A stretch of DNA of 64,000 nucleotides from Sphagnum compactum (Eukaryota > Bryophyta > Sphagnopsida > Sphagnales): the NCBI GenBank assembly GCA_965153455.1, contig OZ234503.1, forward strand, positions 4,340,001-4,404,000. Direction: 5' to 3'. The position numbers and the translations under genes were made by a program. Each line of letters starts with the position of its first letter. Position 1 is the first letter of the stretch. Positions 13,002 to 26,385 of the stretch are shown here, in pieces. The notes below the pieces were generated by a model. It saw only the letters and a program-made list of their open reading frames with translations, was not told the DNA's origin and did not search any database.

Positions 13002-16000
13002 TCTATCAACTGGAAAATTTCTGAAGTTGATGTGGGCAGACAGTGGGTCAAGGGACTTGCTATATTTTGGCTTGGTGTAGTAGCACGTTCAATCAAGAGT
13101 TTAAACACTTATTGCAATCGATAAGTCAATGTGCTATGGCATTAAGGTTCTTGAGGACACTGCTCAGGCAGAGACCATTGTACCAGGTCATTCACATGTC
13201 TCTGGCTATCTGTGCAAGGCAATTGTTGCACAAGTACATAAATTCAAAAAAGTTATATTTGGGTTTGTTGTTGCTGATACAAAAAAGGGTTCCAAATGTC
13301 TCCCTTTCATCATTACTTCAGTGCCTGAGTCCCTGCAGCAAGATGCAAAATTCTTGAACCAAGTTACTCATTTGCACAACAGATTACATTGAGTTTTGAA
13401 ATGCAGGTCTCTCAGAGTATTAGTATCAGCAAAGCAGTGAAAATGAAATCAATTGTGCAAGGCAATATCTCCATTTGTTGTGAAGAAGTTGAGCACAATT
13501 TTACAATTTGTGGACCAAATGCTGGTAAAGAGCTGGATGTTAGTACGCTAGAAAGATTGCAACCTTATTTTTCTGGAATGTCAACATACTGGTAGTGCCT
13601 CATAGAGCTGAATGTTGTCAATAAGAGGACTAGTGTCTGGGATTTAAACCAATGAAAGAAGGCATAAGCAGAACTGGAGGATTTTGCAATGTCAACTTTC
13701 AAGTGTAACCTACAACTGGATTGAAAATGGGGTTGTGATCATGTGATAATTTCATGAGCGGGCAAGTTGTCTAATGGGTCTGAAATTATTTTTACATGAA
13801 CCATGAAGTTGATTTGCTGAAGTTTTATAAGATTCTTGTGATCAATGCAAACGTCAGATTTACCCATAAATGTTGCTAGTGAGCTTGTGACTTTTGGCCT
13901 TCCAAGGCCAACAATACAGATTTTCTTTATTGTGGTTTCTTCATTTCTTCACTCCAGATGAGTTTTGCTCATACCCAAAACCCATATATAAAATAGGCAT
14001 TGACCCTACATTTAGTTATTTAAGTCAATTGGGAATTCTAGATTGCAGAAGTCTACTTCAAACTTGTCCTTGTCTCTATGATGGATAACTTGAGATTGAA
14101 TTTGTCATTGCATGAATTCAGTTTTGCACAGGTTTGATTCCTATTGTTTACAGTCTGAGAACCTGAATTAGATTGCTCAAGTGCAACAAAGTTGTGCTGC
14201 TTGTCCATGCCATGCTCTGACTACATCACAACAAAGCTTGCATCCAGAAGCAAACTTATGTACTTGTGATACTCCTCCTCTGCCTTAAGCAGAAAAATGC
14301 AAATGCACTGCATTTCCAGGTAATCAACTGGATCTCAATGCTGCACGGGGAACAATTATGAAGCACAACTTTCTGAGACTGTTTTCCCAGGTTAAAATTT
14401 ACAATAAGCATGGGGCAGAACTTCCAGGAATTTTAAGCAGGCTTAATTTGAGGCATCATCCATGAGAAGGCAATTGGAGAGTGGCCCATAAACCTTGAAA
14501 TTTTTTCCATAGAAGAAAGGGTACTTTGTGCTTGTTGTCATGATGCTTAAGCCCGTGTCCAATGTGCCACTTTAGTTGCAATGCAGGGAAAGATGTGCAT
14601 TGGTTGCACTATGACATGAACCCCAAAAATGCAGTGCAAATCTGCTGCAATGGATAACCAGCTCCACCTGAGCATACAGGAAATTGTGAGTCACCTTGGT
14701 TTCATTATGAATGGTCTGTGGTACAGAGTTAACATAATCTCATCAATGTCATTTTTTGTAAGTGTTGTTTCTGTCATTTCTTTCAACTTTTTGGAATGTC
14801 ATCTTTGAGCTTTGTTCAATTTTCCGGATTATGCCCAGACTAGTTTCTTTGTTTCATTTGCTCACTTCTGTACCAATTCAGAAATGGAATTGAGAAGTTA
14901 CCAGACAATCATGGACATTGTCTTAATTTGCACTATGTGTACTGCAACTTGAGTTCCATTCTCTGTGGGGATACCATGAGCAGAATCTATTAAGTTGCTG
15001 TCAATATGTCCCTGTGTCTATGATGCTAATGGGCTACAGTTGTCTGTTAATCCAACTCATGTTGCAAGGATAGCTCTGATGTGCACTCCTCAGTCTCTCT
15101 CTCTCTCTCTTTCACAGAGGTGGTTTTGTCTCATGTTGCAAGCTTCATTCACACTACAGTGGGAAACTCAGCAAATAAATTGCAAAGCAGCATTACTACA
15201 GTGAATTCTGATAGTTAAGTATCAAACCCTGAATAGACACCTTGATCTTCTTTCTTGACCCCATGACCAGAGAAGGAGACAAAGATTCATATTTTAGGGC
15301 ATTTTCTGTGCAAACCTCATTTGCAAAACCATTGATCACTGTAACAAACAACAGTATTCGTTGATGGTAAAATGATGTGAGCTGTTCACAGTTTCCTGGA
15401 TTCTACTGTGGATTCCCCGCACCTCCTCCCCTGCATGCCATGGGTGTCCTTGCCATCTCTCTTCTCTCTCTCATTTCTTAGATACCCCTTAACCCCATCC
15501 TCTTCCCTCCCTCCCTTATCTCTGAGAGTGCTGCAAGGTGGCCTGCACCAGCAGCCTTGTGGAAAGCTTATAGTTTATCCACCCCACCCTGCCACCTCCT
15601 GCCACCTCCAGTACAATTCCATGAATTGTCAAGTTAACAACCATTCTGATTGTCAAGTTGACGGCCATAATGTTAGAACTTATATCTTATAACTGTTTCA
15701 CATACTTGGGCTTCATGCTGCTGCACACTACCAGTGACATCAACATGTTAAACATGTGTTAGATTTATAGGAGGAATGGTGGGCTGTTGTAGTGGATGTT
15801 TGGGGAATGGAGATATATTTTTATTGCTTATGTTGTTGTGCAAATGCAATCACATTTGTGGCACAATAGATTGTTTCAGGTTCCAGATTGTCAAGTTAAC
15901 AACCATTCCAGTTAATCCTAGATTTTCCTAGTCGATGAAATCTGCTATTGTAACATGTAAAATTCAGGTTCATCTCCTACTGTGTGTCTTCAAATTCATG

Positions 16001-18700
16001 GACTACTGCATTCACCCAGTACACATTCTTCAAGCTGTTTTCTTTACCACTTAGAGATCATGAACTTGATACCGGTCGACTTCAGGAAGCCACTTAAGAA
16101 GACACATTCAAAATCAAGCTGCAGGGCCAGCTAGCCCAGGGCATGTAAAGATTTTGTTCCCAATTCAGAGTAAGCCTGCTATGAAAAGTTGCTTTGTTGG
16201 CCTTTGCTTCAGCCAGCAAGGCATCTGCTACCACCAAACCTGCAGGAGCACTATTTTGCACTCCCTTCTGCAGACTGAGAATAGCCAAAGATAAATACTG
16301 TAGATGACGTCCCACCTTGGCCAGTTCTATGCATATTAGACCTGCATCCACCAGCAACAAATATCCTCAAACTTGATCCTCCCACAACATCAAAATGTAA
16401 CTTTTTGCTGCCCAACGCAGCAAAAATGGCACCATCTGAAGGAAAATTTTGTGGCATGTAAGTAAGACATTGTACCATGAAAGAGATGAAGAATAGGATT
16501 TCCCGAATGAAAGTCACTGCTTTTGTAGAAGCTTTCCCAGCAAATAAGTAGACTTGAGCTTCCAACACGGTTTGAGCATGGCCAAGCCACCACAAGGCCA
16601 TCAAAGCCCTTGATCAACCCCGCCTTTCATCTGGACAGTGTGCTTAAAACTACCACTCTGCTAATCTCTTGATCCAGCTTGATCTTCCAATTCAGCTAAC
16701 TTCAATAGGCCCAGCAAATCATATGAAAAAGTATTATGATGGCAACTTTCAGTTCCATGTGAAAAAGCTGATGGTTTTCTGTAGCTCTGTAGGACCATAG
16801 CACCATGCAAACTGGAACTTGCAAAAAGATGATATAGTAAGTCCAATGTGCTTGTTCAGAGGCAGCTTTTGCTATGGTGCCCCTATGCTTCCAAAATGTC
16901 TGCCATGTGATAGTGAAAACCTTAAGTGCTAATTCCACACCTAGTATTCACCTGGCTGCAATCTAAAAGCTTGAACAGATTAAAGTTCAGGCACATCTCT
17001 TGGTGCTGTTACTTTCACCCAATCATTTTCATCAAAATAAGTTTTTTGCTTCATGCTTGCAAGACATACACTTCAATAAGGAAATGAGGTACTAATTAAT
17101 CAGTAGGAATGAGATGCAAACCTTGTTCAGCAAGTCAAAGAAACCTTCTTCCAAACATTTTTGCTCAACATGTCCAGCAGAATCTTCTATTCTTAATACT
17201 CCTGCTCCTGTTTCTTGTCTACACAATCCACTAGTTACTATGATTTGATATCTTTGGAGCAGTGGAGCAAATGAGCTCACCGAGCTAAGAGGTCCGTGCA
17301 TTGATATCAGTCCTTAGCCTAGAAATCATATCCAAAGCATGTGGTCTGTACTAAGTGAATTCAAATCAATGCCTACATTCTTGACACACACTAATCAATA
17401 AGGTCTTGTCTGGAAGCAGAAACCCCTGAGTTCTAAGCAATATTTTGCATAAACTGCACACTGAACTTTGCTTCTGAACATTATCTCTGATCTACAACTA
17501 CAAAAGAAAATGCCTGGACACCTCTCTCTCTCTCTCTCAGCTATAGAGCTCTGGAATAACAAATTGAGCGATAAAAATTCTCCTTCCAGCGAATTTGAGG
17601 AACTGGAATTGATGCACTTACATAGAATAAGTTAGCCGCCTCCATAATGGCCCTCCTTTATCCCCCATATATGAAAATCGAGCCCCACCCTACACATGGG
17701 ACAGATCGTTTTGAACTTTATAAGACTACCGTATAAATGAGCTCTAGAGTCCTACGTGCATGCCAGCCACATTGCGAGTTACATTAGATGAACTCTTTTT
17801 TGCCTGCTATAACAAAACAACAACTCCCTGATCACAAGAACACAGGCAACCCTACAACAAGGTAGGATCAGCCAGTATAGTAGTGTTTAAACATCATCAC
17901 TGCATTGCAAGTGGTTGTTGTCCTGAATCCACGCTGTCAAAGGGTCTCTCAACTTCTTATCTAGAGAGTGCAATGTAGATGACTCCCAAGCCTTCGCTTC
18001 GAAGGCAGAACCACGTCAGTTACAGCCATCAGAAAGCCCCAACCTGTGAAGTTGCCAGAAGATGAGACACCATGAGGAGCAGATGGCAAAACACTGCATC
18101 TGACTCCTTCTATCAATGTCAATCAGTGGACTTGAATAGATACAGACATATGCACATAAGATTTTCATTGAAAGATGATGAAAAGATCATGCCTGATCTT
18201 GTGTAGAACTGTCAAGCCAGAAAGTGTCCTCTGCCATTCCACTCCCAAACACTCACAGAAAATATTTTCAGCCTTCACCACAAATCCTGAAAGCTTCTGT
18301 GCGTGAATTCGCAATGCAATATTTGGTGCTGATGGGAACGAACTGCAGCACTGATCTTTCTTCTTGTCATTCAGGAGGAGGCTTTGTGCGATTTCCAGAG
18401 GTTCTGGATGCTAGTAAGGCCACGTCGCTCGTTCCTTTCTCAAGTGAGATCTTGAGACTTGAAAATTCTGTGTCTTCTACGTTTCTCTTATGGGTTCTGC
18501 CTGCCTGCTCCTAGAAATCCGCTGGCAGAAAGGGAGGCAGGCAGATAAAATGTGCACATGAAAACATTGTCTGCCCACCTTTTAGCTGCTCCATCTAATT
18601 TTCTCTCCCTGGCCTCTATGCAATTTGTTAAAAACAAATTCCATACATTGGAAGCACCTATCCAAGTAGCTTGTCCCTAAAAAAAACACTTTAGGATAAA
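13002..18700. other. Intergenic DNA with several unassigned open frames
   Basis: Open frames of 87-154 codons occur at 12660-13595 on the plus strand and 16094-16938 on the minus strand. None shows a domain I recognise, and neighbouring frames overlap, so I do not call them genes. CT microsatellites lie at about 15094-15111 and 17522-17538. Near 17731 a TATAAAT word is followed by a possible donor, CAAG|GTAGG, near 17861. This is reported under findings. Confidence 0.4.
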
Positions 18701-18708
18701 GCATGCGA

Positions 18709-18830
18709 GGAGCACCAATTGGATGGCACCAACATGCCCTGGGGATGTTTCTTATTTTTTTTAAGGGGTGAGCCAATTGGGTGGCGCAAACATGCCCCCA
18801 AGGGATGTTTATTATCTTTTTGAAGGTGTG
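18709..18830. repeat. 58-bp tandem duplication
   Basis: CCAATTGG(A/G)TGGC begins at 18715 and 18773. Each copy is followed by AACATGCCC and GGATGTTT, so this is a two-copy tandem repeat. Confidence 0.7.
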
Positions 18831-18844
18831 GATGCTTGATTTGT

Positions 18845-19071
18845 CATCAAGTTCCCAAACAGTTCCCATCAAATCCCCCTTGTTCCCATCAATATCCTAT
18901 CAAAATCCTTTTGTTTTCATCAAGTTCCCAAACAATTCTCATCAAATTCCTCTTGTTCCCATCAATAACCCATCAAAATTATTTTGTTCCCATCATGTTC
19001 CAATCAAAATCCTTTTGTTTTCATCAAGTTCCCAAACAATTCCCATCAAATTCCTCTTGTTCCCATTGCTA
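18845..19071. repeat. TTCCCATCAAA-rich tandem array
   Basis: CATCAAGTTCCCAAACA begins at 18845, 18918 and 19022, with blocks built from ~20-bp TTCCCATCAA(A/T) and AAAATCCTTTTGTT subunits. Spacings of 73 and 104 bp differ by a subunit gain. Long frames through this array are repeat by-products. Confidence 0.75.
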
Positions 19072-19079
19072 TGGAGGAT

Positions 19080-21753
19080 AGGTGGGTGAGCACAAAGGTG
19101 AATGGTGAGACTCGTGAGAGACTTGGGCTAAATGCCAAACAGAGCGTTGCGGTTCGTGGGCAGACTGGAAGGGGAGCTACAAGTAGACGTCTGTTGGGTG
19201 CAACAGAGCAGAAAGTCGGGATTTTCTACTTGCCAGGTTTTGTGGAAGATCACGGGCAGATTTTCTTCTCGTGTAGCAATTTACCACATTTCTTCCTTCA
19301 CATGCGCGACTCAACTACCCCACTTGGGGTTAATGTCTTTTGCCCTACCTACTAATCACCCCATCTCCTAACAAGCTATTGCACTCTTACGATTATCATG
19401 GAAGAAAGGAAGGAAGCAAACAAGCAGGTGATGAGAGAAGACCAGGGAAGAAGACCTAAAGTTTAACAATGATCTTCTTGCCATTGCACACAATGCCAGC
19501 TTCCATCTTCATCACGGTGCTAGACAAGAACATTTTCTTCTTTTACGAACCTTTCTTTCATGTGCACTAGATTGGATTGTCATTTCAGTAGGTTTGGTAG
19601 GTTCAGCTTAATCTTGAAGTGGGGACAACTTGTAGTTCACAAGACTTACTTGCAAACAACATAGTTTCTAGTGTCTCATGTAAATTTATTCGAGCTATTG
19701 TGTTGTAGGCTTCTAATATCTTCTATAATATTATGGAAGTTTTGCCTTCCATATTGTGACCTTTCAAAGTTGTATGGCTAGTGGCGAAACTCTTTCAACA
19801 ATAGTCACAAGTCATTCAGTGTTGCTGACCAAGAAAAAGATAAGACAAAATTGGGCAATTCAGTCATGATAAAACCCAAAGTTGGACAAGAAAACATCAT
19901 GGACAAAAAGGTGATGATCACTTTCTTTCTAATGCATTGTACAGTTCCCTCTAACTTGTTGCGATAGTGTAAAATTTCTACCATGGGCATCACACACAAA
20001 AGATAGAGATGGTCTTCTTATCTATTTAGGATGATGAAAGCCATTAAATATTCTGAGGAGTTTTGTGTTATTTACAGGGAGGAAGTGATTCATTGTTGGA
20101 GATCACCAACAATGGGAATCAAAATGATTATCATGAAAATATAAATTAACACAAGTTGTTAAACAATTGGAACCTAATTCAACTCGGAGCTTGTTGTCTT
20201 CCCAAAGTCTTATGTTGAATGATTGTCATGCTCACTTGCACCACGTGTTTCTAGTTTTCAGGAAACCAAAGAGGATTGTTGATGTAGTTATGTCAACAAC
20301 CTTTATGTGCCTTGAGAACCCATATGAGCTTCCCACTTCTACATTGTGTTGGTCCACATCTCAGATAGTTGAATTAGCCCCTAGTTTGCCATCAATTAAG
20401 CTACCTCTAAGTGGTCATGTTTCAAAATCTCTTGATGTTGGCAATCATATCAACCCAAAGTTCAAGAAGGCTAGTTTTCAACAAACTTGCCCAACAACTC
20501 TAAGACATTGGATCAAACACATTGAATAAGAGAAGAAATGACAAAATTTTCACCTTTTTTGTAAGGTGCCTCGATCTCTACAACCAATACTCTTGAATGA
20601 TTTCGCTGAAGTTCTCAAAAAACTTTTGACCATATGTTGTGGCCACACTCTTTGGATGGAACTAACAAACAAAATTCAATGTTAGAAAGATGAATACAAC
20701 ATGCAAAATACACTCCTTTATTTGTAATGTACATGTTCTATTGCAAGCATAAACTTTACTAATAAGAGACCAATTGATGTTGTTGTATAACCATAGATTA
20801 CCTCATTTGCAACAATGCATGCACAGAGAGCAAGAAAAGAGGAAACTCAACAATAGTTGAATGTAGAATTTATTTGCACCAAGACACCATAATGTGCATG
20901 ATGCCAATGTGACATAGCCATGAGCAATGTTCCCTCTTTCTTGACATAACACACATATAAGGAAGTTCTATCAACCAAAATTGGTTACTAAAACCATCAA
21001 AAACATTTCCCACAACTAAAACATGAACAATTTTTGATGCCACCACACCAAGCTACCATCTTCATTGTGCATCATAATTCCTTCATCTTTTCCTAAGGGA
21101 GATTGGATCCAAACACCTTCACCAGTACTATAGTTTCCACCAAGAAAGTTGTAGGACCATGCAAAACTTTCTAGAAAAGAACCTAGAAATGTAGTTCCTT
21201 TGAAGGACTTCACATAGTTGTTATTTGAACTACTGCACAAGCTATTGAAATTAGATCCTCTGGCCACACCAAGAGTTTGCAAACATAAACCATTGCTTGA
21301 AATGTAGAATTTGGCAAAATCTACACACTTTGAAAAATGCATATTTATTCAACAATGATTAATAGAAAATATGTGATCTATATGTATTTTTAATGACAAG
21401 TTGCAAAAGATTTCATTCAAAAAAAAAATCATATGAAAAAATGATAAAGGACTAAATAAGATTCACAATCCGTTTGTAAAGTAATCCCATTGGCTCCTTT
21501 GTGTGTATCCGCACCCAATTTAATCATTGTATTTGAAAATGGCCCCATTAGAATAATTTCATGTTTTCCATTTTAAGAATCTTACAAAAATGTAATGTAC
21601 CTAAAAAAATTTACCTTACACTTTTGTAAGATTCTTAAATTTAAAATCATTGTTTATTATGTTTAGAGAAATAACCTTTTTAAAACTCTTCATGGATTTG
21701 AAATCATGGCCAAGAGTGATATAATGGGAACTTGGAAGGATTCAATGGTTGAT
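19080..21753. other. Intergenic DNA, no gene recognised
   Basis: Frames at 20167-20529 (plus) and 21016-21342 (minus) reach 108-120 codons but match nothing I know. They may be decayed transposon coding sequence. Confidence 0.4.
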
Positions 21754-22224
21754 GTGTGGAACAATGTTGGGTAGGTATCTTAAATTACATCGGGTATCAC
21801 CTCTCCTAGGTCTCTTGTCATTGCCCATTTCCTCATTGTTGTTTTGCCTCTTGTTGCCACTTATTTTGTTGCTTCAGTACATGTTGCCCCCACCTTTTGT
21901 TGTCACCTACTTCACCACCTACCTATGTTGCTATTGTTGTGTTTGTTTTGAGGTCATGGCCACTTGGTATTACCCCCTACCCATTTTTGCAAACATGGGA
22001 GTGTGTTGTTATGTGTTGTTGAATTACTGTTTCAAGTCGCCTCCTTCATTCGTCTCCTTTACATGGTAAATTTTCTAATATATTACCATGTGAAAAAATA
22101 ATTGTGTGTAGGATTTTTTGAAATTTGTAATTATATAAAACATAACATACAACATACATTTTGCATTGCAATTTTTTGCACCATGAAGAAACAAGAAAAA
22201 ATGAATGAAAATTTTAATTTATTT

Positions 22225-22245
22225 CTAAACCCTAAACCCTAAACC
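22225..22245. repeat. Short interstitial telomere-type repeat
   Basis: About three units of the plant telomere sequence (CCCTAAA) lie inside the hAT element. This is too short to suggest a former chromosome end. Confidence 0.6.
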
Positions 22246-23629
22246 TCTTTTGATAAAATCTTGTAACTATTTATATTTTGATAGTTTAGGATTGTTGGTA
22301 GAACATGCATTTTTTATATTTCTTCATTTTTTGGTCATCTTCATGTGAAAACTACTAATTGATCTATTATCTACAAATGGAAAAAGAGTTAATGGCAATG
22401 AAGGATATGAAATTTTCATGAATGATAAATTTATGGACGAAATGGAAAAAAGATGTAGAGATTATCTTAGCATGCAAAGTAAATCAAATAAAAATCCAAA
22501 AAATGAAGAAGAAATCATTGAATAATAATAATAAATTTTTGCATGCTTTAAGAAAATTTTGGAAATCTCACAAGATAACTTCTTCATGTCGGTATTTTTC
22601 CTGTGTGAATGATAATGTTGAACATCGAACATGCATAGATTATTCATTACATCTTGTGTTATAATGGTATAGTCAATGCATAAATTTCAAGAACACAAGC
22701 AAGAAACAGGTTAATTTCATATCCTAAATAAAATGGAATAACATTTTCGAGAAAACATGTTGATGTAGACCATGCCAATTGTTGCAAAAAGGTTTGAAGA
22801 GGAAATGAAAAATTTAATGCAAGGAAAATACAACCAACAAAAAAAAGATAAAATGTGAATTTGGTTTGCTTGAATGTACAAAAAATATTGTCCCACACAA
22901 GTTTTGTGTAATTTTTCGAACAAAATACAATATAATGCAATGCTAGGTGTTTTTAACGAAAATTTGAAATTGCAATAATGTAATATGCAACAAACACATC
23001 ACAAAAATGTTTAAATATATCCATAGTTTTGAATACAAATGTTATTTTGGTAGTATTATAAAAACACCAAATTCATGTCTTGCAAAATAAATATCTCATA
23101 CATGTATGGAAATTTATGTTTAGAATTTTTTTTGAGGAGCAATGGGTGCATTTTCATCAATATCCATTAGATGCATATTTTCACCAATTTTTAGGCCCAT
23201 CCATTAACGATGACTATGCAAACTTGTGTATTTGAATATTTTGAAATTATTGAAAATTGTCCACATAGGAAAATACCTTATATTATTGAAAAATTGTATG
23301 AAACCAATTTTGAAAATGTTGACAAGGAAGTATATTAATGCCATCTATATTTTTATATTTGGAATTAGTTCTTTTAAAGTTATAGACGTATGGTTCATAA
23401 AGGGGTCCCAAATTTTCAAAGTACATTAAATATGATTTTTTTCATAAAATACCACTATATTTCATAAATTTGAATCCAAAATAGGTACACTAAATTACTC
23501 TAGTTGTAATTGTTTTGTAAATTTGCTAGTAGATAATGATGTTTCAAAAAACATTATAGTTTTAGGTTATTATCGTGTTTAGGCTTATCAAACTTTGAAT
23601 ATTATTGGTCAAGTGTCACCTCTTCTAAG

Positions 23630-24620
23630 ATGGCACATTTTTTTAACTATTGTGGATTGCCATTTTTCATTGTCACTATTTGTGTTCTAAACAAATTTCA
23701 TAAACATTGGTTGTTTAATGATGCATTACATCTTGTAGTTTTCGTGAATTTAAAACTTAAAAAAGAACATGAAGTTGTGTTTTCTTTGGATAGCTTAATG
23801 GGGGATGATTATGGTGTTGTTGATGATTTGGCTTTGTTAACTTCTTAGCATCAAAAGGGAATTTTATGGAATTTTATATTCTTTCTTTTCATTTTTAAAA
23901 AAATATGAAAAAAAAGAGGCCCATAACATGCTTTCATTGATGTTTAACTCTAGGTTCAAAAACCTTTGTATAATATCTTCATTTGTAAGAAGGGAACAAA
24001 ATCTTATTGTTGTTCAAGCATATGATTGGAGGTCTTTGTATCCTATGTCAGTGAAATGCCATGAACATTTGCACTCCTTGTTATAATCTGGAAGGACCAT
24101 TGCCAACCATGATATCTTTGATCAAGTATGTAATTTGAATATTTTTTAGTAGAGCAAGTACAAGTGAACCAACAAAAGAGCTTGTCCACAAGGGGTTGTT
24201 CATTTTTAGGTTATACTAACTAGATGTGAAAGACATTAAATGTTATCTTCAATGGTGGGAGAAACATAAATCAATGTTTCATATTGTTGGTTTTCTTGCC
24301 CAGTAGATCTTACACAATGTTAGATCAAAGATGTTTTCCTTAGTTGAAATATTTACTAATCTTAGGAAATATAATTTATAAATTGAAAATTTAAAGAAGT
24401 TGATATTTGTGAACAAAAATTGACATAATAACCCTAAGGTAGGTTGTAAATATTTGTTTAATTTAGTAGAATTCATTGAGATGGATGGAGATTTAAAAGA
24501 GAGGTTAGAAAAACTTGAAGGTGCTTTTAAGAGAGATAAAGTTATTGAACTAGGAAAATGTATAAAAAAAATTGTTGACACCTTGTCAATTTCATCAAAT
24601 AAATGTTTCAAGTTTTGACC
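23630..24620 (+). pseudogene. hAT transposase, C-terminal half, broken
   Basis: Translated pieces in shifting frames follow the C-terminal half of plant hAT transposases. They include LKKYEKKEAHNMLSLMF, FVRREQNLIVVQAYD, PTKEL..KG, WWEKHKSMFHIVGFLAQ, MFSLVEIFTNLRKYNL, ENLKKLIFVNKN and the acidic tail LEKLEGAFKRD. The WWEKH...FLAQ...L.NLR stretch corresponds to the hAT dimerisation domain, which the active protein uses for dimerisation and DNA cutting. Stops (for example the TAG after FLAQ) and frameshifts inactivate it. The N-terminal half between 21762 and 23630 is not recognisable to me. The identification rests on family knowledge, not a search. Confidence 0.75.
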
Positions 24621-24894
24621 ATGATTTTGTGATTTGGAAAAAAAAATTCGTAACCAGTTTGTGGAAACCACCTAGAGCAACCAATTGTACTCAAATTTCT
24701 GAGAACTGGCACTTTGAGATCCAATGGCTGACCTAGTTAAAAATTTTCAAAAAAAAAAAAACCTGTCCTGATGTTCAACAATTTTTAATTTCTTTATAGA
24801 GAGAACCAGATCCTTTAAAAAATCCTTTGTGAAAACTGGATCTGCCAAATCTCAAAAAAAAAAAAAGTGAGAACCATCTAACACTGGTGTGGAC

Positions 24895-26204
24895 CTCTGG
24901 AAGCTTGAACCTTAAGGAGATGGGAAGGCACTATTGTTAGTGCATTCGCCCTGGGAACAAGGGCAGAACAGAAGGTCAAAGGCAAATGTTTTTGACAACA
25001 AGACCTTCCCTAATACAACAACCAAGGAAAACTATCACTTATAGGGGTGAGATCAACTAAAATCAACAATAGTGTTCCCCATCAACATAAAGACCTCCTC
25101 TGATTTCTCTCTAATGTATCTAGAGAGAGCCTTCTAGAGGATAAAATATTGTTGAGCTTTTCCAAAACAAAGACTTTCACTCCTATGTACATTTTGTTTC
25201 AGTAAAGCCCAACATCAATTTTTAATTTTTTTTCCTGTACCCGTCGACTATCAGAGGATCCTTTTTATATAAAAAATGCAACGTTGCTCTTTACACTCAA
25301 TAAAGCATGCATGTGGGCAAGGGGATTACTGAAATGAGGCAACACTCTCGACTGCCCCCTCACATGCACCCTTATTTCAATAATTCCCTATTCCTTGTGC
25401 TTTACCTTACATGAAACACTCTGGCCACAGAGAGATTACAAGAAACCTTGACTGGGAAATTACGCTTGGGAAGGTCCCCAAATAATGAAGGAAATCTCCA
25501 CCAAGGTAGTTACTTAAAATCCAACAATCTTCTGACAATTCCAACTTGTTCCAGTTTTATATGAGTTGAGATATTTCTGCCATAATCCGCTAGTGCAGAA
25601 TCAGTTGCTTATGATGCTGTTTGTAGAGACAATAGACTGATAGGAATAATTCACTCACAAGAAGAGCAAATAAGCTGAGATAATGGCATTGTCATCATGC
25701 TTGTGCATAAGCATGTCACAGAACTATAACTAGATGTCCAGGGCATCTGAAAATGCTCTGCACTCTAATGGCCATCCCCTAATCAACTGAGTTGAGTTAA
25801 ATGGTAAGTGTCTTTTGTGCCAAATGAGACCCACCTTCAAGATCAAACTGTCAATTTTCTTGCTGGAAATTAGTTTCACAACAGCTTGTAGCTTGGAGGT
25901 TTGCTGGGTCCCTTCAGAACAGCAGCAATGATTTTTGTTTGAGTGTGTTGATAAAGATGCTAATCAGGCGACATGTATTTAGATGCTGGTCCCAGGTGAC
26001 TTATGGGGCTCCACTTCACCCTACAATTTGTGCCTCTTGTCTGTGCCAGAGATTGTTGGACTATCTGACCAAGCACCCACCAGTGCATCATCCATTAGAA
26101 ACTTGTTAGGACTCAGTTGTGAATGAAACACAACTGACTTACTCACCTTGGTAACCTATCCTGTAAACTGTCCTACATATCTGACCTTTAGGTAAATCAG
26201 ACCC
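24895..26204. other. Intergenic DNA
   Basis: No coding signal or repeat structure is recognised. The open frames are short and unrelated to known proteins. Confidence 0.4.
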
Positions 26205-26385
26205 GTCTCTAAGTCCAAATTTAACATTTCCTGGGTTAGTTATTAACTCTAAGAGGCCTTACTCAAGAGGGTGAATGTACCATTGTAGGTGCTGGTCTCT
26301 AAATCCAAATTTAACATTTCCTCAGTTAGTTATTAACTCTAAGAGGCCTTACTCAAGAGGGTGAATGTACCATTGTAGGTGCTGG
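26205..26385. repeat. 90-bp tandem duplication, nearly identical
   Basis: TTAACATTTCCT starts at 26221 and again at 26311. The two ~90-bp copies differ at about three sites by eye, so the duplication is recent compared with the surrounding decayed elements. Confidence 0.85.

Larger units (their letters stand above)
21762..24886 (+). mobile_element. Near full-length hAT transposon
   Basis: The element is 3125 bp long. It begins CAATGTTGGGTAGG and ends in the inverse of CAGTGTTAGATGG, an imperfect terminal inverted repeat. It is flanked by GTGTGGAA (21754-21761) and GTGTGGAC (24887-24894), a 7/8 match of the 8-bp length typical of hAT. A transposase relic lies at 23630-24620, in the right place and orientation. 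A GAGAACC/GGTTCT-rich subterminal zone follows at 24650-24880. The coding part has stops and frameshifts, so this copy should be immobile on its own. Confidence 0.8.

Noticed and set aside
18781-19371. Overlapping frames of 79-123 codons
   Set aside because: Their first halves are translated TTCCCATCAAA repeats, and three frames are open at once.
22225-22245. Telomere-type repeat as a sign of a former chromosome end
   Set aside because: Only about three units are present, and they lie inside a transposon.
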